From the NCBI RefSeq assembly GCF_050003625.1, contig NC_134398.1, positions 69,696,891 to 69,760,890 on the forward strand: a stretch of 64,000 nucleotides of DNA, given 5' to 3'. The stretch's first letter is position 1. Each line of letters begins with the position of its first letter. This DNA is from Haematobia irritans. Lineage: Eukaryota; Arthropoda; Insecta; Diptera; Muscidae. The notes beneath the pieces are model-generated. The model saw only the letters and a program-made list of their open reading frames with translations, had not been told where the DNA came from and did not search any database. The position numbers and the translations under genes are program-made. Positions 21,985 through 30,981 of the stretch are shown one piece after another.

Positions 21985-22278
21985 GAGCCACCGTGGTTAG
22001 TATGCCCGCCTTGCATACACAAGGTCGTGGGTTCGATTCCTGCTTCGACCGAACACCAAAAAGTTTTTCAGCGGTGGATTATCTCACCTCAGTAATGCTG
22101 GTGACATTTCTGAGGGTTTCAAAGCTTCTCTAAGTGGTTTCACTGCAATGTGGAACGCCGTTCGGACTCGGCTATAAAAAGGAGGTCCCTTGTCATTGAG
22201 CTTAACATGGAATCGGGCAGCACTCAGTGATAAGAGAGAAGTTCACCAATGTGTTATCATAATGGACTGAATAGTCTA
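21985..22278 (+). mobile_element. tRNA-derived SINE, copy 1
   Basis: Head: 'ccgtggttagtatgcccgccttgc' through 'gggttcgattcctgcttcgacc' (B-box ggttcgattcc); the A-box is slightly eroded here (complete TGGTGCAATGG in the 52832 copy). Body: 'aagtttttcagcggtggattat', 'ctctaagtggtttcactgcaatgtgg', 'ggaatcgggcagcactcagtgat'. It ends 'aatggactgaatagtctag' and then runs into an oppositely oriented LINE tail. About 290 bp. Confidence 0.85.
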
Positions 22279-22620
22279 GGTTAGGTTAGGTTAAAGTGGC
22301 AGCCCGATTAAGATTCAGGCTCACTTAGACTATTCAGTCCATTGTGATACCACATTAACTAAAAGTACCTATTACATATGGGCACTTCTAGTTTTAACCG
22401 CTGAACCTTCTTGATTATTTTTCTTTGTTGAACCAACCAGATTGTTCCAAAAACATTAGCAGACTGCTTAAGTCAACGTTTTCCAGATCCGCCAGTAATC
22501 TGAAGCTATATGCTCCTAAAAGTTGCTTGCGCTTTACACAAAATGCAGGACACTCACACAAGAGGTGTTTAATTGATTCTTTTTCCTCCGCATCATGACA
22601 GCTCATACAATAGTCATTAA
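22275..22620 (-). pseudogene. LINE 3' fragment sharing the SINE tail
   Basis: On the minus strand the frame 22606-22415 reads C-SCHDAEEKESIKHLLCECPAF-VKRKQLLGAY...LMFLEQSGWFN. This is the cysteine/histidine-bearing block (C-x-HLLCECP) after RNase H in I/Jockey-type LINEs. After its stop comes a 3' UTR ending 'aatgtggtatcacaatgg', 'actgaatagtctaagtgagc', a short variable part and 'ggctgccac', then (taacc)n. That end is the same as the last 60-70 bp of the SINE copies here. 5' truncated, as LINEs usually are. Confidence 0.75.
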
Positions 22621-22682
22621 ATGAATAATGAATAGTCTAAGTGAGCCTGAAATATCAGGCTGCCACTATACCTAACCTAACC
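22621..22682 (+). repeat. SINE/LINE tail fragment with (cctaa)n
   Basis: 'gaatagtctaagtgagcctg' then 'ggctgccac' and 'acctaacctaacc'. A 60-bp 3' remnant in plus orientation, abutting the minus-strand LINE fragment. Confidence 0.65.
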
Positions 22683-22733
22683 ATCCCAGGGCGAAAGCCG
22701 ATTTAAATGTTAATTCTAGAGATTTGGTAGAAG

Positions 22734-24012
22734 CATAAGCGTAGGAAGGCCTCTGGGGAGGGGGCTTAGACCCCCCCCAGAAAAAATGTAGGCCCCCCAG
22801 AATTTGAAAACCTATTTACGATTTTACATTTTTATAAAAATTAAACAAGTATATACAACCGCACAAAGTTCCGCTAAAGACTTTCATGCACAATCGAATT
22901 ACTTGGGTTGTGGTAGCAGTTGCCGATGGCAATGTTTGAAGTCTGATATTTATGAAATAGAGCCGTGATTGAACCTATGGTTTAGTTGAATAACTAACAG
23001 CCTGTTTCTGTATGTCGAACGAGTTCAATCGATCGACTGAAATGCATAGAAACAGCTGTTTTTTGGTTATAAATTCAACTGTTTGTTTCCATTTTAGTCG
23101 ATCCACAGAGCTCATTCGATATACATAAACAGGCTGTAAAGCTCCTTTATTATATTGTTTAGTCTGGTTTAGTCATCTTAATTAAAAAATAGTAATTGGT
23201 ATTAAAAATATTCTTTCATAAATTAATATCTTAATAATGCTGCAAAAAAGCGTCGCCAAAAAAGAAGTGAAAATGTACTTTTTGGGTCCGGAAGTGGTGC
23301 AAAATTGGCGGAGAAGCGATGAATGTAACTCGTCATAGAACGAATGTCCACCGTTTCAACAGCCGTTGCAATAAATTTGCATCACTTCTCACGGTGTGAT
23401 CCATATCGTTGTGTGATATTTTCCCAAATAAATAATTTTTATTTATTCGTTTTTTATTTGATTTTTGGTCGAACTTTTGTTAGAATTATATAAATATTTA
23501 TAAAGACCTCGAGCTTCAAGAAACATTAATTTATAATAATTTTTATATTTTTTATGATTTTTAATGCATACTAACGCTTGTTTGAATATTTTCAAAAATT
23601 ATCGATTTTTCTATAATGGATTTAGCATTTTTGTGGCAAAATTTTAATAATTTTTAACATTTTATTTATTCTTACTCTTTTTTTAACTATTTGAAAAAAG
23701 AAAACAAAAATTACGCATTAAAGTATGAAGAAACTGAAGTAAAAAACTTCCTGTTTAGTTAATATAATTAACTTCTTTGTGAGGACATTTATGGAAGTGC
23801 TTTTAAAGTTGTGCCTTTAAAACAAATCCCAATTTTTTTGCTGGGAAAAGTGTGGAACTACTTTTAGTTGCTTTATTATATATTATTTTGATGTCTATTT
23901 TTGTATTCTTTTTTATGAAATAAAACAATAATTGAACCTATAAGTTCAGTCTATAAGTTCTTAGCTAGGGGGGCTATAGCCCCCCTAGGAAAATTGTCAA
24001 GCTACGCTAATG
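22734..24012. mobile_element. hAT-like element, 8-bp TSD GGTAGAAG
   Basis: Ends CATAAGCGTAGG and CTACGCTAATG are inverted copies with one mismatch. GGTAGAAG occurs exactly at 22726-22733 and 24013-24020, and sister tandem units have it once. Subterminal G/C runs ('gagggggcttagacccccc', 'gctatagcccccct') are inverted between the ends. The interior has no transposase; it holds a decayed TIR2-F copy (23237-23845). Non-autonomous. Confidence 0.8.
23237..23845 (+). repeat. decayed TIR2-F copy inside hAT
   Basis: 'tgcaaaaaagcgtcgccaaa...gtgaaaatgtactttttggg...ggaagtggtgcaaaattggc' through 'aatttttttgctggg'. The left CCCAG is eroded. Clearly the same family as 21355-21910 but more diverged. Confidence 0.7.
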
Positions 24013-24282
24013 GGTAGAAGTACAAAAAATTGTCTCCAAATCGGTTAAGATATAAATACGGGTATTTGTATATGGGAATATAAACCTTCATAATAAGTCC
24101 CAAAAAATTTGAAGGAGTTGAGATGGTAACACAAACTTTGGTCTATGTTACATAGTGGTGAAGGGTAACATATAATATAGTCGACCCGCCGGAGTTTAGA
24201 CTTTATTTACTTGTTGTTTACTACCATTGTGTTTCATCCCAGGGCGAAAGCCGATTTAAATGTTAATTCTAGAGATTTGGTA

Positions 24283-25259
24283 CACCCTCACAAAAAATCG
24301 CTTCTGTAACATATACTCCCAAACATATTTTGCTTCAAGCATATACATTTTTGGGTATTGCCCAAACATTTATATGTTTGATCTCTTCCAATATATAATA
24401 TGTTTGAAAGCATATTGGTCTAAACAATATATGTTTGGTTAGTCTAAGTTCCAAACATTTTGTATTTTTGCATCCAAATTCAATATTGTTGTCTTCCAAA
24501 AAACAATATGTTATTATGTGAACATATAATATGTTTGAAAGCATTTTGCACCCAAAAATATTATATGCTTAAAAAAAATTCTCCCAAACAATATTGTGCT
24601 CAAAATTTTATTTATTTATTTATATATTTACAATCATAATGAATTATGAAAATAAACAGGTAATATAGGTGCTAACAACATAGGTTTTCGACCTGAATGC
24701 TCAAAATTTTGTTTCTGCCTAATTGTATATTCCCTCACATCTTTCTCACTTCCACGAGATTTTTTAGTTCTTAGCACCTTTTTCTGTAATACAAACATTG
24801 TAGAAGAAATTATTCAATTTTATGAATTTTTTTAATTTAATTTTACCTTTTGCCGGACGGGGATTCGAACAGCGGACCACACAGTTTGTAAGGATCAAAG
24901 AAGTAGCTGATCAATTGCCCAAGGGAAAATAAAATGTTAATTTTGTAATAACAAGCAACAACCACCAACTTAATTCAATATCGCTCCCTGTTAAATAGCG
25001 CTCCAAGCTACTAAACACATATATGTTTATAGGCTATTTCTAAATTAATATATGTTTGCATCCAAGCATATTATATTTACAAACATTTTATGTCCCAAAC
25101 ATAATATGTTCTAACATATTAACATATATGTCCCAAACATGTTATGCTAGTTTATGAACATTATATGCTTGCACTCAAAAATATTGTGTTTAAAAATTTG
25201 TGTTCCAAACATATAATGTTTATAGCCAAACATATGAAAAACAGTCTTTTTCAACCGTG
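24283..25259 (+). mobile_element. TIR2-E element copy A, TSD TA proved by empty site
   Basis: 977 bp. Ends CACCCTCACAAAAAATCGC and GTCTTTTTCAACCGTG; TA on both flanks (24281-24282, 25260-25261), with the unfilled 'gatttggTAgaagtac' in the sister tandem unit. The interior is dominated by 'aaacatatt/aatatgttt' blocks. A tRNA-like module lies on the minus strand at about 24848-24925 (B-box gttcgaatccc). Near identical to copies at 38280-39256 and 52972-53946. Confidence 0.85.
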
Positions 25260-25411
25260 TAGAGGTATAAAAAATTGTCTCCAAATCGGTTAAGATATAA
25301 ATATTTGTATATGGGGATATAAACCTTCATAATAACTCCCAAAAAATTTGAAGGAGTTGAGATGGTAACACAAACTTTGGTCTAGGATATATGCTTACAT
25401 TTAATCATGCA

Positions 25412-26068
25412 CACTGAAAAAAAAAGCATACTCGGTTCCAAAGATTTTGTCTTTACTTTAAAAAATTTGGTATTGATTCCGAGCCAAAGATGCGGAGAAT
25501 ACAAGTAAGGATACTTTTAAGACACAATTCTCTTTTAAATTTAGGTTTTGTGTACTTGCTTCTAGGAAGCAAATTTTAATTTTTCGCTTTCTCAGCTTTT
25601 TTACTTCATATGCTATCAAAGTCCTTTAAAAACGAGTTAACGGCAACTTTATTTTCCAAATTAGGATTCGACTTCCAGTAGAAAGTTTGCTATGTTTGAA
25701 GTAAAAAACTTCTTTAAAATAAAGTTTTGAAAAACATGTCCTATATTTGAACGATTTTTTGCTTTGTAGTCAAGATGCAAAAAGACAACAAATTTAAAGA
25801 CAATTTCATTAAATTTAAAGAATTTTTCTGAATTATTAAAGTCAAGTTGACCTTAGCCTATAAATTTTTTCTTTCATGTTAAGATGCCTATTTTTAAGTC
25901 AAATCACTTAATTATAAGGACAGTATGACTTCATTGAAAAGTTTATCGACTTTTGGGCAAGGAAAATAACTTTATTTTAGAGAAATGCGTCTTTTATGCT
26001 AAGCAAAATTTGTATTCGTATTTTAAAGACATGAAATCTTTGACCTCACGACAATATTTTTTTCAGTG
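25412..26068 (+). mobile_element. TIR2-A element (CACTGAAAA...), copy 1
   Basis: 657 bp. Ends CACTGAAAAAAAAAGC and ATATTTTTTTCAGTG; flanks CA versus TA, so the 2-bp duplication is mutated or absent. Interior blocks 'ctcggttccaaagattttgtc', 'ttgattccgagccaaaga', 'gacctcacgacaatat'. Non-coding. Near-identical copy at 61976-62629. Confidence 0.78.
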
Positions 26069-26661
26069 TATCAGGTTATTTTTTTTTTATTGTACAAATA
26101 ATCTTTTCTATTTGCTAACATAACCCAAGGCAGACACTAAATCAAGGAAAACATAAAAATCGCATAGCTTTTCTATTATCTAAATTACAGTTGAATATCG
26201 ACTAAATTAAAGCTATTGTATACACCTAGAAAAAAGTACCTTCGAAAATGAAGTAAACAATTTTTATCAATTTAGTCTAGCAATTTTATTGTAGTAGTGG
26301 AACGTGTTCTATGTAGGAAAATATTAACTAAAATGTCGTATACATTCTTCCTCATTCATACAAATAAAAGTCTAAGGCTTGAAGTTCGAGTCTCATTTGG
26401 GCCAGCCGAAACTAAATTTTATTTGTCCAGTTTCTTTATTATTTGTGGGCTTTGCTTGATTTCGGAACAATTTAAGAAATTTACCAGCTAAAACATACCA
26501 CAAAAATTCCAATCTTACCATGTTTTAAGAAAATACCTTCCTCATCTGTAATATGATGAAAAGTTAATTATTATTCAGGGTGTATGTACTTATAAACCTA
26601 ATTCCTTCTTTATTTTTCGTAATCAGTTCCTTCAAGAAATATTAATATAATTAACGGGGTT
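26069..26661. other. intergenic DNA 3' of the CRAL-TRIO gene
   Basis: No gene. At 26226-26290 a fragment 'acacctagaaaaaagtacct...aatttttatcaatttagtctagcaattttat' matches the element that begins at about 63932 and leaves the window, so it is an end piece of another TIR family. Confidence 0.4.
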
Positions 26662-29600
26662 TTAGAATATGTATCCTTGTTTTTCCAATTCTTTACGGAT
26701 TTGTTGGTTATCTCTTATTGCATCTAACCACGCCGTTGCAGAAGGATCATCAAGCTCTCCGCCATATCTGTAAATACGTAGATTTTCCATAAATTTCCAT
26801 TTACATATATCATAACTTTTACAGTTTGTTTTTATACCTTCGTGGTAAACATTCTGGCTTGATGTGTTGGTGTAATGATGACATATCAGATCCATGGATA
26901 AATAAATGTTCCCGCATTCTCGCATTTAAGAATGGTTTGAAAATCTTTAGAGCTGCATTAAATACGGCATTTTGATTAACAATGTGTATGGATTCGACAC
27001 GGGTGGGCATGGAAGACTAAAAATGATTAAAACTTCAGTTATTATTTTTTAACTGAAAAAAATATATGCTTAAATATAATCTGACTTAAAACCAGATTTT
27101 AAAACAATGTTGTCTTTCTAAACCAAAATCATTTAATTTATTTATTTTATATTAAACTTAAGTTGCACTCAAAACAAAGTTTTTTATTATTTTTTTATGC
27201 AACTATTTTGATTTTTTTAATCAAAAATGTTTTCTCAATAAATATAATGACAATTTTTTGAAGCTTCATAATTAAAAATTTAAAAATGTTGTGTACATTT
27301 TTGTTTGAAATTAAATCTTCATATTTTGCCAAAATTTTTGGAGAGTATGTAATTGATTTAATTCAACTTATAGTGATTTCGATTGGTAAAAAATGTGTTG
27401 CATATTTCCACCTTACCCCCCTAAATCGAAACTGGAAAATTCAGTGCAGCCTGCACAAAATGTTTACATTCGATTGACGGGGTGTTACCCATCGCAAGAC
27501 CCAAAGTGTAACCCATATTGCAATGTAGCTACTCTACGGTGCAGAAGGTTACTCCCAGTTGTTGAAGACGATTTTATTCTTCGACTTAAATAATGGAATT
27601 GTTGAAAATATAAAAGAAAGTGTATGATGCATGTATTGTGGTTGCTTTTCAATTTCTTCGCCACAGCTAGGGATGCCAGATTTTGAAGAGGCAAAAAGAG
27701 CACATTCAGCTTATAAAAAGAGCACATACGAAAAAAAGAGCACACTTTTTCAAATAAAATAAAAACATTTAATACTACGTTCGCACTAGACACGAAAACC
27801 TCGTAAACGAGGATTTTGGCCGTAATCCTCCTAGATCTCAGTAGATTTGCAATAGGTAAATATCAGCTGGTTCGTAGAGGATTGCAACAAAATCACATAC
27901 GGGTTTGTGTTTGTATTGATATGTATTGAAATCTACGAAATCTCGTTAGTTTGCCAGTGCGAACACTTGAGATTTGTAAAGAAATATTGGTTCTAAATAG
28001 CGAGATTTCGTGTCTAGTGTGAACGTAGTATAATTCCAATTTATTGAAATATAATTGATCTAAGCATAAGAAAAAGGTTCATAACATAAACATAAAATAA
28101 ACCACTTTCAACTCAAGCTAATTTTCTTACAATACTTTTCAAGTCATTTTTTTGGTGTTTTGTGAAAAATGTTATTGAAAAAAGTTTGTTTACGTTTAGA
28201 ACAGAGTTCAAAGTGAAGAAGCAACATCGACGTGCTCTTTTTCGACTCTGATATATAAAGTAAAACACTATTTAATTAGAAAATAACGGCGTAGGGAAAT
28301 CTCGTAGTGTGACATTTACGTATGTTCAGTTTACTTTTACCATTTATTGAAACGCGTTTGTGTAATATTTGTTGTGAATCAGTGTTGCCAGGTTGGGGGT
28401 TTTCCCCCCAAATTTAGGGGTTTATTACATGTTTAGGGGGATTTTTAGGGGTAACATTTATTTGGGGGGATTTTTGGGGGTAAAAAAATATCATAGATCT
28501 TATTAAGTGGGGCAATTCTCAACAAAATTTGGAACAATTCTGGCATGCATTTTGAGAAAAATATAAGGGAAGTCAACCCATGTTCCTAAATACAAGCAAG
28601 TATGGAATGACATTCTTTTTTAAACGAATCTGTTGAAGAGGCATTTTTAATATTTGATACAATTAAAAACAAGGTCAGGTTAGGTTAGGTGGCAGCCCGA
28701 TGTATCAGGCTCACTTAGACTATTCAGTCCGTTGTGATACCACATTGGTGAACTTCTCTCGTATCACTGCCCGATTCCATGTTAAGCTCAATGCAAAGGG
28801 ATCTCCTTTTTATAGCCGAGTCCGAACGGCGTTCCACATTGCAGTGCAACCACTTAGAGAAGCTTTAAAACTCTCAGAAATGTCACCAGCATTACAGAGG
28901 TGGGATAATCCACCGCTGAAAAACTTTTTGGTGTTCGGTCGAAGCAGGAATCGAACCCGAATTTGTGACAAGTGGGGCAATGATTTTTATTTACTTCAAA
29001 AGAAAATTTTTAGCATTAAAAAAACTTATTTTGTCTAAAATTTTGTTCCTCAGAAAAAATCTTGTTTCAGTTTATATATTTGTGTTAAATTTAATTTTTA
29101 AAGTGTATCACTACAGGATTTTTAACGAAATGTTGGGCCTCTTTTTGTACTATTTACATACTTAAAATTTTTGGGGGTTTTTGAAAAGTCTAGACCAATT
29201 TAGGGGGTTTTTTCTTAAGATTTGGGGGGAAGAATCAAAAATTACCTGGCAACACTGGTTGTGATGCATAAAAAGAACACAAAAAGAGTACTTAACTAAA
29301 TATAGAGCACTTTTGCGTGCTCTTTTAGCCTATCTTGTTTTAAGAGCACATTTTGTAAAAAAGAGCACATGTGCTCTTTAAAAGAGCACGTCTGGCATCC
29401 CTAGCCACAGCTGATTAACTTTCCAACAAGAAACATTTCAATTTTTTAGTGCCGCGACAACAAAATCGATATTAAACATTTTTAAAATAAAGGCAAAATG
29501 CAAAAAGCAAATGTGCTTGTTTAATAAAAATTTTTCAGCGGTGGATTATCCCCCCTAATGATGCTGGTGACATTTCTGAATGTTTCACAGCTTCTCTAAG

Positions 29601-30606
29601 TGGTTTCACTGCAATGTGGAACGCAGTTATCGGCTCTTGTCATTGAGCTTAACATAGAATCGGGAAGCACTCAGTGATAAGAGAGAAGTTCTCCACTGTG
29701 CTATCAAAATGGACTGAATAGTCTAAGTGAGCCTAAATGAACTATACCTAATCTAACCTTACGTGATTTTACACAATTCGTCTAGGTTAGGTATACTCGT
29801 AGATCTGTCAACATTTTTCTTCGTTATTTTTTACGAAAACAACGAAAATTTCTTTGACTTCCGAAATCGTTTTAAAAGAAATCTTCATATCAGTGGCTTA
29901 AATCCAATACCCAAAATTATTGAAATGAAAACAAAATCTTTTGTAAACTTTTTTCTAGAACACATACTTACCGCAACTACAGCGATAACATTTGTTGCCA
30001 CGCTGGGACTCAAATGTAACAAGTGGCCCAATGAAAAGCCTTGCAGATCGAAAATGCCAATGCCTCCTACAACCTGAGTAATTGGTTCCAGAATTCCCAT
30101 TTCCATAAGACAAACCGTAGCACGAAATATATCGTCTGTTTTCACTTCACTTGGTTTCCAAATTCCGAAGCGATAAATCATTATACGTCGTCCACATTGA
30201 TCACGATACGGCGTGACATGAACAATGTCTTTTGAGGCAATATATGACAGATCTAACGGGCGTACTTTTTCGAAGAATATTTTATTTTGTTCGCGGAATT
30301 TGTAATAGTTGCTGAGCTAGAAAAATTTTTTAAATTATAAAATTAAATTTTTTTTTAATTTGTAATGATAGAACGTACCAATTTGTAACTGTTTTCAATA
30401 TTCCAAAATCGTGCTCTCAGAAATCGTATTAGGAATTCATCATCTGTTCGATGTGGATGACAATCATCATGCTCCAGTATAAAATTGCGAAATTTTTCAA
30501 TGTCTTGAACTCTAGTCTCTTCACATTCCCCCTGACTGATGGCAACTTTCTTAATATCATCTGGTAACTCTGGGCCCAAATCTAGTTTGTATTCGAAGGA
30601 AGGCAT
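26662..30606 (-). CDS. CRAL-TRIO (SEC14-like) lipid-binding protein, four exons
   Basis: Exons in reading order: 30606-30379, 30316-29972, 27016-26838, 26767-26662. All are GT-AG, phases 0, 0, 2, totalling 285 aa plus stop. Residues 1-76 include PELPDDIKKVA and a CRAL_TRIO_N helix bundle (FRNFILEHDDCHPHRTDDEFLIRFLRARFWNIENS). Residues 77-191 start the lipid pocket: VHVTPYRDQCGRRIMIYRFG, then GGIGIFDLQGFSLGHLLHLSP. The C-terminal part has INQ-like IVNQNAVFNAALKIFKPFL and the family end PRRYGGELDD. This is the insect alpha-tocopherol-transfer/clavesin-like group, soluble carriers of hydrophobic ligands. Length about 285 is normal. The 2.96 kb intron 2 is filled with nested transposons. No inactivating change seen. 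Confidence 0.93.
27773..28030. mobile_element. 258-bp MITE, about 30-bp TIR, TSD TAA
   Basis: Left TACTACGTTCGCACTAGACA and right inverse (tgtctagtgtgaacgtagta) extend about 30 bp with two mismatches. Flanking TAA on both sides (27770-27772, 28031-28033). A 3-bp TAA duplication fits PIF/Harbinger-type MITEs, though the terminal bases are not typical. Non-coding; additional inverted 'aacctcg/cgagg' near the ends. Confidence 0.75.
28380..29257. mobile_element. hAT-like element with CAGTGTTGCCAGG ends
   Basis: Ends CAGTGTTGCCAGG and CCTGGCAACACTG. The right flank GTTGTGAT matches the left flank GTTGTGAAT with one inserted A, so an 8-bp TSD. The subterminal sequence is unusually G-rich (gggggttttccccccaaatt and 'ttgggggga'). 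A SINE sits inside (28676-28962). Non-autonomous. Confidence 0.78.
28676..28962 (-). mobile_element. tRNA-derived SINE, copy 2
   Basis: Minus-strand copy: the tail 'aggttaggttaggtggcagc' is at its right-reading 3' end, the body is complete, and the head is cut within the B-box (...cgggttcgattcctgcttcg is present, the A-box region lost). The 112-codon open frame across it is fortuitous. Confidence 0.85.
29532..29760 (+). mobile_element. SINE, copy 3, 5' truncated
   Basis: Starts in the body at 'tttttcagcggtggattat', carries the 'gtggtttcactgcaatgtgg' and 'gggaagcactcagtgataag' blocks, and ends 'gaatagtctaagtgagcct' with a decayed tail 'acctaatctaacc'. Confidence 0.75.
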
Positions 30607-30981
30607 TTTACTGAAACTAAAAATGACAAAGTATTTGTAAATTTTATTTATATTTCCCTGTAGGAATTTCTTGAACTGACTCAAAATCAAACTAACTTTG
30701 TACAACTAACTTATAGCTAACTCATAACTTATACAGTTTTGAGTCAGTTGTATTTTAGTATCAAACTCACTTTTTCTCGATAAGTAATGAGTTACCCTTT
30801 CACTCACTCTATGCTGATGCAGATATAAGTAAACAAATTTCAATTTTGTGAAGTTTTTGAAAAACTATTAGTTTGTAATCAGTTAGCATTGACTTTTCAT
30901 TTCATATCAAAAATATTGATTTATTCATTCTCGTTCATTAAACTAAACGGGTTGTCTTCGTTGTGCCTTGTTGCGGAAAAG
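30607..30981. promoter_or_regulatory. divergent promoter region
   Basis: About 375 bp between the CRAL-TRIO start (minus, 30606) and the start of the unrecognised gene (plus, 30982). It contains several 'gagtcag/actca(t)aact' type short repeats (30660-30800), which also recur downstream at 35395-35540. No canonical TATA is visible on either strand. Confidence 0.4.

Larger units (their letters stand above)
21140..25395 (+). repeat. three tandem TATACCC-repeat 3' units, each split by a different element
   Basis: The unit 'actaacattgtgtttcatcccagggcgaaagccgattt...tctccaaatcggttaagatataaa...ggtgaagggtaacatataatatagtcg-cccgccgga-tttag...ttacttgtt' is present three times in the same direction, near 21143, 21955 and 24205. 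Unit 1 is split by TIR2-F. Unit 2 is split by SINE/LINE tails and an hAT element. Unit 3 is split by TIR2-E; its far end is cut near 25390. Because the units are otherwise nearly identical, each shows the others' empty target. Confidence 0.75.
27668..29403. mobile_element. hAT-like element in CRAL-TRIO intron, 8-bp TSD
   Basis: TIR TAGGGATGCCAGA at 27668-27680 and its inverse at 29391-29403. The target duplication GCCACAGC is exact (27660-27667, 29404-29411). YAGGG ends plus an 8-bp TSD are the hAT rule. Subterminal regions carry many 'aagagcac/gtgctctt' repeats (candidate transposase sites). No transposase. Two further elements are nested in it (27773-28030 and 28380-29257). Confidence 0.85.

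Noticed and set aside
28700..29038. 112-codon plus-strand frame
   Set aside because: Antisense of SINE copy 2 plus hAT sequence; no protein family features.
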